Assembly: GCA_029782145.1 (NCBI GenBank)
Contig: JAKOVH010000030.1
Coordinates: forward strand, 496,001-560,000
Source of the DNA: Actinomycetes bacterium
GTDB taxonomy: Bacteria; Actinomycetota; Acidimicrobiia; Acidimicrobiales; Acidimicrobilacustridaceae
Length of the DNA stretch: 64,000 nt
Direction: 5' to 3'
The notes under the pieces: model-generated
Told to the model about the DNA's origin: nothing
Database searches by the model: none
The model's input: the letters and a program-made list of their open reading frames with translations, nothing else
Shown: piece after piece, positions 34,096-41,888 of the stretch
Position numbering within the stretch: position 1 is the stretch's first letter
Layout: every line of letters begins with the position of its first letter
Position numbers and translations under genes: made by a program

Positions 34096-35832
34096 GCGAG
34101 CGACCCTCCCGGCGGGGCGGCGCTCGGCCCGGCGCTGCCCCGAGGGCTCGGCCCGGGGCTCGGCCTCGACGGGACGCGGCGAGCTCGTCCGAGGCGCGAA
34201 CGACGGCACGGGGGGCAGGGCCGAGGCGAGGAGCCCCTCGCAGTGCTCGAGGGTGACCTGGTGGGCGCTGCGGTCGAGCCACCCGGCCACGCAGGCCAGC
34301 TCGTCGGCGAGGTCCCGGTCGAGGGGCGGCAGCGGCCCGGCGTCGCCGAACAGGCGCCCGTCGTCGGTGGCCGGTGCCTCGCCCGGTCCCCACGCCCGCA
34401 CCAGCCGGCCGCCGGCCAGCTCGGCGCCTCCCCGGCCCGGGACGTCGAGACGCAGCCGCCCGGCCCGCCGCAGTGCGTCGAACCGGCGCTGGCGGCGCAG
34501 CGCCGAGGCCAGCGCCTCGGCCCGGTCCCGCACGTCGGCCGCCTCCTCGAAGCGCTCGGCTCGCGCCAGCTCGGCCAGGCGCTCGGCGAGCGGCTCCAGC
34601 AGCAGCTGCGGCTCGGTGGTGAGCCCCCGGACGACCCGGTCGACCACCCGGCGGTAGGCGTCGACGTCGACGCCGCCGGCGCACGGGCACAGCGAGACGC
34701 CGAGCTGGGCCGACGCGCACGGCGCCGGTCGGCTGGGTGTGCGCCCCACCCGCTGGGTGCAGCGCCGCAGGGGTGCCGCCGTGTGGACGGCCTCGACGAT
34801 CCGCTGGGCCGCCCGCTGCGAGGAGACCGGCCCGAGGTAGAGGGCGCCGTCGTCGCGTGGCGCCTTGACGATCGAGAGCCGGGGGAAGGCCTCGTCGAGG
34901 GTGAGCTTCACGTAGACGTACTTCGACCAGTCCTTCGACTGGCGGTTGTAGCGGGGGGTGAAGCGGTGGATCAGCCGCACCTCGTGCACGGCGGCCGACA
35001 GCGGGTGCGGGTGCTCCACGTGGTCGATGCGCTGGGTCTCGCGCAGCAACGCCCCGATCTTGCGCCGCTCGTCGCCCGAGAAGTACGAGCGCACCCGGGC
35101 CCGCAGGTTGGTGGCCTTGCCGACGTAGAGCACCTCGCCCCGCGCGCCGCGGAACACGTAGACGCCGGGGGAGCGGGGCAGGCCGTCGGTGAGGCGCAGC
35201 TTGGCGGCCTGGGGGTGGCCGGCCATGGTGGGCAGCGCGAGCAGGTCGTCGAGGCCGGTGACGCCGAGGCCGCCGGCCCGCTCGAGCAGCACGTGGAGCA
35301 GGTCGGCGGTGGCGAGGGCGTCGTCGAGGGCCCGGTGGGAGGGACGGTGGTCGAGGCGCAGCCGCTCGGCGAGCGTGCCCAGCTTGCAGTTGGGCACCTC
35401 GTCGCGCACGAGGCGCCGGGCCAGCGCCACCGTGTCGACGGTGCGGTTGCGCAGCCGGGGGCGCTCGTCGCGCTCGAGGGCGGCCTGCAGGAACGACACG
35501 TCGAAGCGCACGTTGTGGCCGACGATCACCGCGTCGCCCACGAACTCCAGCAGGGCGGGCAGGACGGTCTCGATGCGCGGGGCGGGCAGCACCATGGCGT
35601 GGGTGATGCCGGTCAGCACGGTGATCTCCGGCGGGATGGCGCAGCCGGGGTTCACGAGGGTCTGGAAGGTGCCGAGGCACTCGCCGCCGCGGAGCTTCAC
35701 GGCGCCGACCTCGGTGATGGCGCACTCGGTCGGTGACCCGCCGGTGGTCTCGAGGTCGATCACGCAGAAGGTGACCTGGGCGAGGGGAGTGCCCAGGTCG
35801 TCGAGGGTGAGCTGGCCGGACGCCCCACGCAT
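34093..35832 (-). CDS. DnaQ-UvrC fusion: DEDDh exonuclease with GIY-YIG and UVR domains
   Basis: The 579-residue protein joins an N-terminal DnaQ-type 3'-5' exonuclease (VIDLETTGG; LTGIT; VGHNVRFDVSFL; HRALDDALATADLL, the DEDDh set) to a UvrC-like GIY-YIG nuclease (GVYVFRGARGEVLYVGKATN). A UVR helix pair (RAERFEEAADVRDRAEAL) follows. The C-terminal EndoV/RNase H domain of true UvrC is missing, as in Cho-type incision proteins. It should make a 3' incision at DNA lesions and resect. Start ATG 35832 is supported by GATACT six bases upstream; a longer in-frame ORF from 35868 would run through that promoter. Confidence 0.9.
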   Translation of the reverse strand: MRGASGQLTLDDLGTPLAQVTFCVIDLETTGGSPTECAITEVGAVKLRGGECLGTFQTLVNPGCAIPPEITVLTGITHAMVLPAPRIETVLPALLEFVGDAVIVGHNVRFDVSFLQAALERDERPRLRNRTVDTVALARRLVRDEVPNCKLGTLAERLRLDHRPSHRALDDALATADLLHVLLERAGGLGVTGLDDLLALPTMAGHPQAAKLRLTDGLPRSPGVYVFRGARGEVLYVGKATNLRARVRSYFSGDERRKIGALLRETQRIDHVEHPHPLSAAVHEVRLIHRFTPRYNRQSKDWSKYVYVKLTLDEAFPRLSIVKAPRDDGALYLGPVSSQRAAQRIVEAVHTAAPLRRCTQRVGRTPSRPAPCASAQLGVSLCPCAGGVDVDAYRRVVDRVVRGLTTEPQLLLEPLAERLAELARAERFEEAADVRDRAEALASALRRQRRFDALRRAGRLRLDVPGRGGAELAGGRLVRAWGPGEAPATDDGRLFGDAGPLPPLDRDLADELACVAGWLDRSAHQVTLEHCEGLLASALPPVPSFAPRTSSPRPVEAEPRAEPSGQRRAERRPAGRVAR

Positions 35833-35838
35833 CGGCGC

Positions 35839-35844
35839 AGTATC
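35839..35844 (-). promoter_or_regulatory. -10 hexamer GATACT with TTGTGC -35, leaderless dnaQ-uvrC gene
   Basis: GATACT ends six bases before the ATG. TTGTGC lies 18 bases further upstream (35863-35868), a fair -35/-10 pair. The -35 lies within the dyad at 35846-35876. Confidence 0.55.
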
Positions 35845-35845
35845 G

Positions 35846-35876
35846 CCGAACACATGTATCCCGCACAAGTGTTCGG
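35846..35876. promoter_or_regulatory. 31-bp operator-like dyad over the dnaQ-uvrC promoter
   Basis: Twelve-base arms (CCGAACACATGT / ACAAGTGTTCGG) with one mismatch flank a 7-base centre. The outer CGAAC/GTTCG resemble halves of the actinobacterial LexA box, but the 19-base distance between them does not fit a single box (4 bases). It covers the -35 of the nuclease gene, so a bound protein would block it. Confidence 0.6.
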
Positions 35877-35951
35877 GAGAGGACGCCGGTCCGTCGCCCG
35901 CTCCGGGCCGTCGAGCGGCTCACGGGTCCCGGGCCGGCCGGGGCCGGTCGG

Positions 35952-35957
35952 TAGGAT
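35952..35957 (+). promoter_or_regulatory. -10 hexamer TAGGAT, leaderless zinc-ribbon gene
   Basis: TAGGAT ends six bases before the GTG at 35964. Confidence 0.45.
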
Positions 35958-35963
35958 CGCCGC

Positions 35964-36221
35964 GTGACCACGACCCGCTACCGCTGCACCGCCTGCGGCA
36001 ACCTCACGCGCTTCGACGTGACCTCCACCCGGCGCACCCGGGCCTTCCACCACTACAGCGTCGGCGGGCAGCTCGAGGTGGAGGACGAGGAGGTCCTCGA
36101 CGAGGTGGTCGAGGACGTGTCGTGCCGCTGGTGCGGGAACGGCCGGGCCGTGGTCGAGCTCACCGAGCAGGAGGCGGCCGACGCGGCCGCCGACACCGGC
36201 ACCCGGGAGCAGGGCAGCTGA
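35964..36221 (+). CDS. Small zinc-ribbon protein, 85 aa
   Basis: The protein has two CxxC knuckles (YRCTACGNLTRF at residue ~7 and VSCRWCGNGRAV at ~53) separated by an acidic helix (LEVEDEEVLDEVVEDV), so it should bind one zinc. No named family is recognised. The GTG start with TAGGAT six bases upstream argues for a leaderless gene. It is followed directly by the NYN nuclease gene with overlapping stop/start, so the two probably work together. The RNA- or DNA-related neighbours suggest a nucleic-acid role, which is inference. Confidence 0.75.
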   Translation: MTTTRYRCTACGNLTRFDVTSTRRTRAFHHYSVGGQLEVEDEEVLDEVVEDVSCRWCGNGRAVVELTEQEAADAAADTGTREQGS

Positions 36222-37642
36222 GCTCCGCCGAGGTCGCGCTCCTGCGGCCCGCCCTGGAGGCCGCGTTCACCGTGGCCCGGGCCGGCGCCGAGGCCACCCC
36301 GCCGGTCCCACCCCCCGCACCGCTGCGGCCCTTCCTGTCGTTCCGCCGGCTGTCGGGCCGGGCGCTCGAGCGTGCCCGTCGGGTGCTCGACGACGACGAG
36401 GGCTTCCGCCAGCGGGTGCGCGACGCCGTCGGCCCCGAGGACGTGGGAGAGGCGGGCTGGCTGTTGCTCGACCGGCCCGACGGGTGGCAGGAGCGGCTGG
36501 CCGAGCTGCTCGACGGCGCGGTCCGCCAGGCCGACGAGGTCGGGGCCGCCGAGCAGGTCGGCCGCCTCAGCCGCGAGCTGGCCCGGGTGACCGAGGAGCG
36601 CGACGACGCCGTCGCCGTCGCCCGCAAGGAGCTCGACGACGGCGCCCGCTCCCGCAAGGAGCTCGACGAGGAGCGCACGGCCCGCCAGGCGCTCGAGGGT
36701 GAGCTCGACGCGCTGCGCGAGCAGTTGGCCCAGGCTCGCCAGGAGCGGGCCGACGCCGTGCGCGACCTCAAGGCGCTCGAAGCGCGCGCCGCGGCCCGCC
36801 TCGACGAGCTGAAGCGGGCCCACGCCGACCTGGCCGCGGCCCGACGGGAGGTCGAGGCCCTCCAGGGCGGCGACGACGCCAGCGACACCGCCCTGCCGCT
36901 CCCCGACACCCAGGTGCCGACGGCGGCGCCCGGCGGCGGTGGGCCCTCCGACGGTGCGGGTGTGTCGGCGTCGGACGTCGATCGCGCCGTGCTGGCCCGC
37001 CTGGTGGGCCGGGCCGCCCAGGCCGCGGCCCTGCTGTCGTCCGCCCTGGCCGAGGCGGCCGAGCTGGTGGAGCCGCCGGCCGCCGAGCCGGTGCCGGACC
37101 TCCCGACGGGCGAGCCCGGCGACCCCGGCGACCCCGGAGACGCTGCCGCCCGGGCCGCCACGGCCCGAGCCGCCGCCCCGATGGCGCGGCGCCAGCCCGT
37201 CGCGCTCCCGGTCGGCGCCTTCGACGACACACCCGAGGCGGCGCTGCACCTGCTGCGCCACCCCGGCATGACGCTCGCCGTCGACGGCTACAACGTCTCG
37301 CTCGCCGGCTGGCCCACCCTCGCCCTGTCCGCCCAGCGCCGCCGTCTCGTCGACGCCCTCGAGGTGCTCGCCGCCCGCACCGGCTGCGCCGCGGTCGTGG
37401 TGTTCGACGGGGCCGACGTCGGAGCCGGGCTCCCCGGTGAGTCGAGGCCCCGTGGGGTGCAGGTCCGCTTCACCGCACCCGACGTGGAGGCCGACGACGA
37501 GCTGCTCGCCCTGCTCGACGCCCTCCCCGCCGAGCGGCCGGTCACGCTGGCCTCCAGCGACCGGCGGGTGGTCGACGGCGCCCGCCGCCGCGGCGCCAAC
37601 GTGGTGTCCGCCACCCAGCTCCTGGCCGTCCTCGACCACTGA
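36218..37642 (+). CDS. NYN-domain (YacP-like) ribonuclease with coiled-coil N-terminus
   Basis: The ~474-residue protein ends in a NYN/PIN-like nuclease domain (residues ~345-474: LAVDGYNVSLAGWP, AVVVFDGADVG, EADDELLALLDAL, VTLASSDRRVVDGARRRGANVV). The acidic residues for metal are in place. The first ~230 residues include a helical domain and a long coiled coil (DEVGAAEQVGRLSRELARVT and following), then a Pro/Gly linker. YacP/Rae1 NYN proteins cleave mRNA at ribosomes. No ATG/GTG exists near the previous stop. A CTG at 36218 overlaps that stop (CTGA), otherwise GTG at 36272. Confidence 0.82.
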   Translation: MSSAEVALLRPALEAAFTVARAGAEATPPVPPPAPLRPFLSFRRLSGRALERARRVLDDDEGFRQRVRDAVGPEDVGEAGWLLLDRPDGWQERLAELLDGAVRQADEVGAAEQVGRLSRELARVTEERDDAVAVARKELDDGARSRKELDEERTARQALEGELDALREQLAQARQERADAVRDLKALEARAAARLDELKRAHADLAAARREVEALQGGDDASDTALPLPDTQVPTAAPGGGGPSDGAGVSASDVDRAVLARLVGRAAQAAALLSSALAEAAELVEPPAAEPVPDLPTGEPGDPGDPGDAAARAATARAAAPMARRQPVALPVGAFDDTPEAALHLLRHPGMTLAVDGYNVSLAGWPTLALSAQRRRLVDALEVLAARTGCAAVVVFDGADVGAGLPGESRPRGVQVRFTAPDVEADDELLALLDALPAERPVTLASSDRRVVDGARRRGANVVSATQLLAVLDH

Positions 37643-37680
37643 CACCACCCCCCAGCCCCACCCGCGAACCCCACCCCCAC

Positions 37681-37733
37681 CCGAAGCTGGTTCTGACCGT
37701 TCCGGGAACCGGAACGATCAGAACCAGCTTCGG
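37681..37733. terminator. 53-bp near-perfect palindrome between convergent genes
   Basis: Arms of 16 bases (from CCGAAGCTGGTTCTGA), one mismatch, then 7 more paired bases close a 5-base loop GGAAC. It lies between the NYN gene stop (37642) and the SDR stop (37797) and is probably a bidirectional terminator. C-rich and G-rich flanks are partly complementary and extend the fold. Confidence 0.7.
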
Positions 37734-37782
37734 TCAGGGAGGGGTTCGGGTCAGGGAGGGGTTCGGGTCGGGGAGGGGTTCG
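37732..37782. repeat. 17-bp tandem repeat, three copies
   Basis: Three consecutive 17-base units GGTCAGGGAGGGGTTCG (third with one change) directly follow the 53-bp palindrome. They lie in the non-coding gap, 15 bases before the end of the SDR gene. Confidence 0.85.
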
Positions 37783-37796
37783 CTGGGGGGGGAGGG

Positions 37797-38540
37797 TCAG
37801 GCCCAGCCGCCGGCGTAGGCGACGAACTGGCCGGTGGTGAAGGTGCTGGAGCCGTCGAGGAACACGCTGCAGAACGAGGCGAACTCCTCCATCGAGCCGA
37901 GCCGCCGCAGCGGCACCTGCGCCTCGACGGCGGCCCGCACCTCCGGATCGGTGGCGCCGGTGGCGGCGAGGAACTCCGGGAAGTCCATGAAGTTCGTGCC
38001 GACGGCGTTGACCTGCACGTTGGCCCGGGCGACCTCGTCGGCCACGTTGCGGGCCAGCATGGTGGCCCCCGCCCGCGCCGCGGAGTAGAGCGGCGCTCCC
38101 GGAGTGGGCCGGACGGCCGACGCGCTGGTGATCACCAGGACCTGGCCCGAGCCCCGCTCGACCATCGGCGGCACCACCGCCCGCAGGAAGTGGTACGGCG
38201 CGTGCAGGCAGCCGGCGACGACCTTCTCGAGATCGTCGAAGCTCGAGCGCAGGAACCGCCCGGTCACGATCTGGCCGCTGGCGGCGACGGCCGCGTCGAT
38301 GCGCCCGAAGCGGCCGAGCACGGCGTCGACCAGCGCCGGAGCCGACGCCGGCCGCACGAGGTTCGATGCGCCGCTGACCGCCTCGACCGCGGCCCCGGTC
38401 GCCTCCAGCTCGGCGACCAGCTCGTCGCTCGGGTCGCCGAGCACCAGGTCGTGGCCCCGTCGGGCGAGCATGCGGGCCAGCGCCGGCCCGACGTAGTGCG
38501 CGGCGTCGGCCACCAGGGCGATGCGGCGGGTCTCGGACAT
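37797..38540 (-). CDS. SDR-fold protein with halohydrin dehalogenase-type active site
   Basis: The 247-residue protein is a short-chain dehydrogenase relative, but the NAD loop (TGxxxGxG) is replaced by VADAAHYVGPAL. The catalytic set is S139-x12-Y152-x3-R156 (VITSASAVRP ... LYSAARAG): arginine replaces the SDR lysine. Ser-Tyr-Arg and a T/A-x4-F/Y-x-G loop are hallmarks of halohydrin dehalogenases (HheA-G), and the C-terminal LRRLGSMEEF...TTGQFVAYAGG aligns well with HheC. These enzymes open epoxides and expel halide from vicinal halohydrins without a cofactor. The loop's Thr is Ala here, so activity is probable, not certain. Confidence 0.78.
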   Translation of the reverse strand: MSETRRIALVADAAHYVGPALARMLARRGHDLVLGDPSDELVAELEATGAAVEAVSGASNLVRPASAPALVDAVLGRFGRIDAAVAASGQIVTGRFLRSSFDDLEKVVAGCLHAPYHFLRAVVPPMVERGSGQVLVITSASAVRPTPGAPLYSAARAGATMLARNVADEVARANVQVNAVGTNFMDFPEFLAATGATDPEVRAAVEAQVPLRRLGSMEEFASFCSVFLDGSSTFTTGQFVAYAGGWA

Positions 38541-38591
38541 CGGTCCTCCTCGACGGGCGACGCGCCCCCGGCGGGCGCCCCGGGCCGTGGC

Positions 38592-38597
38592 TAGTGT
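38592..38597 (+). promoter_or_regulatory. -10 hexamer TAGTGT upstream of the sulfatase
   Basis: TAGTGT lies 44 bases before the GTG at 38642, which has its own ribosome site (GAGGAGG at 38633-38639), so this gene is leadered. Confidence 0.4.
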
Positions 38598-38641
38598 CAG
38601 TCCGGCAGACAGAACTTCGCCGACACCCTAGAGGAGGCGCC

Positions 38642-40910
38642 GTGCACGAGCCCGGTTTCGCCGGCACCATCGGGCCCACCGTGGCCGAGTCCGAGCCGTG
38701 GTGGCCCGAACCGGCGCACCCCGGCGAGCACGCCCCGAACGTCGTGGTCGTCCTGCTCGACGACCTCGGCTTCTCCCACCTCGGCTGCTACGGCTCCGAC
38801 CTGCCGACCCCGAACATCGACCGGCTCGCCGCGGGTGGGCTGCGCTACAGCAACTTCCACGTCACGCCCCTGTGCTCGCCCACCCGAGCGGCGCTGCTCA
38901 CCGGCCGCAACCACCACACGGTCGGGATGCGGGCGATCTCCAACTTCAACACGGGCTTCCCGCACATGCGGGGCCGGGTGAGCCACCAGGCCGCGACCAT
39001 GGCCGAGGTGCTGCGCGGTGCCGGCTACACGACCTTCATGGTCGGCAAGTGGCACCTGTGCCCGATGCACGAGGCGTCGGCCGCGGGGCCCTACGACGAC
39101 TGGCCGCTGCAGCGCGGCTTCGACCGCTTCTACGGCTTCCTCGACGGCGAGACCGACCAGTTCACGCCCGACCTCACCTACGACAACCACCGCGTCGCCC
39201 CGCCCCGCACGCCCGAGGAGGGCTACCACCTCAGCGAGGACCTCGTCGACAAGGCCATCGAGTTCATCAACGACTCGGTGTCGGTGCGCCCCGACCGGCC
39301 CTTCTTCACCTACCTGGCCTTCGGCGCCACCCATGCCCCGCACCAGGCCCCCGACGAGTACCTCGCCCGCCACCGGGGCCGCTACGACGACGGCTGGGAC
39401 GCCGCCCGCCAGCGCTGGTTCGCCCGCCAGCGGGAGCTCGGTGTCGTCCCACCCGGCACCGAGCTCGCCCCCCCGCAACCCGGGGGTCGAGGCCTGGGAC
39501 GACCTGCCCGAGGTGCAGCGCCGCCTGGCGGCGCGCCTGCAGGAGGCCTTCGCCGCCTTCCTCGAGCACACCGACGCCCAGCTCGGCCGGCTGGTGGACG
39601 CCCTCGAGCGGATGGAGCTCCTCGACGACACCGTGATCGTGCTGCTCTCCGACAACGGCGCCAGCCAGGAGGGCGGCCCGTTCGGGGTGCTGCACGAGAT
39701 GAAGTTCTTCAACTTCCTGCTGGAGACGCCGGAGGAGGCCGTCGAGCACCTGGAAGAGATCGGCGGCCCGCGCAGCCACGCCAACTACCCCTGGGGCTGG
39801 GCCCAGGCCGGAAACACGCCCTTCAAGTGGTACAAGCAGAACACCCACGAGGGCGGTGTGCACGTGCCGTGCATCGTCCACTGGCCCCGGGGGATCACCG
39901 ACGGCGGCGCGGTCCGGCAGCAATTCCACTACGTCACCGACATCGCCCCGACGATCTACGAGCTCGTCGGGGTGGAGCCCCCGGAGAGCTACCGCGGCGT
40001 GCCGCAGCTGCCGGTGACCGGAACGTCGATGGCGTCCACCTTCGACGCGGCGAACGCAGCCGAGGCGACCCGCCACTCGGTGCAGTACTTCGAGATGATG
40101 GGGCACCGGGCGATGTACGTCGACGGCTGGAAGGCCGTCACCCGGCACCAGGCGGGCACGTCCTTCGACGACGACCGCTGGGAGCTCTACGACCTCACCG
40201 TCGACCCGTCGGAGTGCCACGACCTCGCTGGCGAGCAGCCCGACCGGCTCGCCGCGCTGGTGGCGCGCTGGTGGGAAGAGGCCGAGGCCCACGGCGTCCT
40301 GCCCCTCGACGACCGCACCGTCGAGCTGTTCGGCGCCCGCTTCGCCGACCACACGCCGCACCGGCCCGATCGCCGCTACCGGTACCGGCCGCCCATGTCG
40401 TATCTGCCGGCCCAGGTGTCGCCGGCCATCGGCGGGCGCAGCTGGGACCTCGTCGCCTCCGTCGAGCTGGCCGCCGGGCAGGGCGGCGTGCTGTTCGCCC
40501 TCGGCAACGGCAACGCCGGGCTGAGCCTGTTCGTGCAGGACGAGCGGCTGGTGTTCGACTACAACGCCTTCGGTGACCACACCGTGGTCGAGTCCACGGG
40601 GCCCGTGCCGACGGGCGCGTCGGCGCTCGGCGTGCGCTTCCGGCGAGAGGGCACCGGGGCCCGGGCCACGCTGACGATCGACGGCGACGCGGTCGGGGAG
40701 GCGCCCATCCCGTTCGCCATGCGGGTCGTGTCCAGCGTGGGCAGCAGCGTCGGCCACGACCAGCGCCTGGCGGTGAGCGAGCGCTACGAGGGGCCGTTCC
40801 CGTTCGAAGGCGCCCTCGAGGTGGTCGAGATCCAGCTGGTGGCACCCGCGGCCGACGAGGCCGGTGACGTCGCGGCCGCCGAGGAGCGCACGGCCATGGG
40901 TCGGCAGTGA
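38642..40910 (+). pseudogene. Arylsulfatase-type sulfatase, split by a +1 frameshift in a C7 run
   Basis: Two frames together encode one ~755-residue sulfatase. Frame one (38642 to ~39470) has VVVVLLDDLGFSHLGCYGSD (metal Asp pair), the formylglycine motif PLCSPTRAALLTGR with C78, and FMVGKWHL. It breaks at seven Cs (39468-39474). Removing one C restores ELAP-RNPGVEAWDDLPEVQ and continues through LLSDNGASQEGG, FKWYKQNTHEGG and a C-terminal jelly-roll-like domain to 40910. The enzyme would hydrolyse sulfate esters after Cys-to-formylglycine conversion. This may be a real pseudogene, a phase-variable tract, or a base-calling error. Divergent from the dehalogenase-like gene. Confidence 0.85.
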
Positions 40911-40928
40911 CCACCCCCTTCCCGTCCG

Positions 40929-40944
40929 GTATCCGATCGGATAC
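40929..40944. promoter_or_regulatory. 16-bp perfect palindrome, operator of the XRE/NTase module
   Basis: GTATCCGATCGGATAC at 40929-40944 directly precedes and overlaps the TACCAT -10 hexamer, ten bases before the regulator ATG. It is the expected autoregulatory site for the helix-turn-helix protein. Confidence 0.7.
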
Positions 40945-40947
40945 CAT
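40942..40947 (+). promoter_or_regulatory. -10 hexamer TACCAT, leaderless XRE gene
   Basis: TACCAT ends six bases before the ATG at 40954, and three of its bases are inside the palindrome. Confidence 0.5.
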
Positions 40948-40953
40948 GTCGTC

Positions 40954-41340
40954 ATGGACGCCGCCCGGCTCATCCGACAGGCTCGGCACGCTGCGGGCCT
41001 CTCGCTGCGCGACCTCGCCGAGGTGGCGGGCACCTCGCACTCCACCCTCGCCGCCTACGAGGCGGGCCGGAAGGTCCCCGGGTCCGACACGCTCGAGCGC
41101 GTCCTCGCCGCCGCCGGCGTCGAGCGCGAGCCCGGCCTGCGTCCGGCAGTGAGCGGCCCCGATCCCTCCGCTCGTGGCCGCGAGCTCATCGAGGCCCTCG
41201 AGCTGGCGGCCATGTTCCCCGCCCGTCACGACCCGGTGCTCACCGCGCCGGTGTTCCCCCGTGACCCGGCACGGGCACTGGCACCGGCACCTGCGCCCGC
41301 CCGCCGCACCCGCCGGGCGGGGAGGCCCCTCGTGGCGTGA
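40954..41340 (+). CDS. XRE-type helix-turn-helix protein, putative antitoxin
   Basis: The 128-residue protein has an N-terminal Cro/CI-type HTH (LIRQARHAAGLSLRDLAEVA, HSTLAAYEAGRKVPGSDTLE, residues 5-55). The remainder is Pro/Ala-rich and partly helical (ELIEALELAAMFPARHD). Start ATG 40954 is chosen over an upstream in-frame one at 40864 because the operator and -10 lie between. Its stop overlaps the next GTG (GTGA), coupling it to the nucleotidyltransferase. Size order, overlap and operator resemble a toxin-antitoxin operon in which this is the antitoxin/repressor. Confidence 0.82.
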   Translation: MDAARLIRQARHAAGLSLRDLAEVAGTSHSTLAAYEAGRKVPGSDTLERVLAAAGVEREPGLRPAVSGPDPSARGRELIEALELAAMFPARHDPVLTAPVFPRDPARALAPAPAPARRTRRAGRPLVA

Positions 41341-41888
41341 GCCCCCGTCGGCCGCCCGGGCTGCCGGGCAAGATCGTCGCCGTCCACCGCGCCCTCGACG
41401 GCGCCGGTCTGCCCCACGCCTTCGGGGGCGCGCTGGCCCTGGCGTGGTGCACCCAGCGGGCACGGGGCACCATCGACATCGATGTCAACGTCTTCGTGGG
41501 CCTCGAACGCGTCGACGACGTGCTGCGGGCGCTCCCCGAGGCGGTCAGCCGCACCGCCACCGAGCGCGAGCTGCTCGAGCGCGACGGCCAGGCCCGCCTG
41601 TGGTGGGGCACCACGCCCGTCGACGTCTTCCTCGACACCACCGACTTCCACCACCGCGCCGCTGGCAGAGCGCGGTGGGAGGACTTCGGCGGCACGGCGC
41701 TGCCGTTCCTCGCCTGCGACGACCTGGCCGTGTTCAAGGCCTTCTTCGACCGCACCAAGGACTGGGCCGACCTCGAGGAGATGGCGGCAGCGGGCACCCT
41801 CGACGCCGACCGCGTGGTCGGCGTGCTGGTGCGCTACCTGGGCGCCGACGACCCTCGGGTCGCCCGGTTGCTCGCCCTGGCCCGCTGA
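41337..41888 (+). CDS. Nucleotidyltransferase-fold protein, AbiEii/MenT-like putative toxin
   Basis: The 183-residue protein has the minimal nucleotidyltransferase signature: HAFGGALALAWCTQRARGTIDIDV (GG...then D-x-D metal site at ~residues 46-48). Later come WGTTPVDVFLDT (third acid) and CDDLAVFKAFFDRTKDWADLEEM, typical of AbiEii/DUF-type NTases. MenT/AbiEii toxins add pyrimidines to tRNA 3' ends; others modify proteins. It is shorter than AbiEii (~300) and has no C-terminal helical extension. GTG start overlaps the regulator stop by four bases. The gene is intact and ends exactly where the convergent gene ends. Confidence 0.75.
   Translation: MSPRRPPGLPGKIVAVHRALDGAGLPHAFGGALALAWCTQRARGTIDIDVNVFVGLERVDDVLRALPEAVSRTATERELLERDGQARLWWGTTPVDVFLDTTDFHHRAAGRARWEDFGGTALPFLACDDLAVFKAFFDRTKDWADLEEMAAAGTLDADRVVGVLVRYLGADDPRVARLLALAR

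Noticed and set aside
35833..35868. Upstream start (35868) for the DnaQ-UvrC protein
   Set aside because: It would translate through the GATACT promoter and half the dyad; the extra residues look unlike a protein N-terminus.
35846..35876. Canonical LexA/SOS box
   Set aside because: Half-sites CGAAC and GTTCG are present but 19 bases apart, not four, so I report a dyad of unknown owner instead.
37732..37782. CRISPR array
   Set aside because: Units are 17 bp, directly adjacent with no spacers, and no cas gene is near.
40864..40953. Longer N-terminus for the XRE protein (start at 40864)
   Set aside because: It overlaps the sulfatase end and would place the palindrome and -10 inside the coding region.
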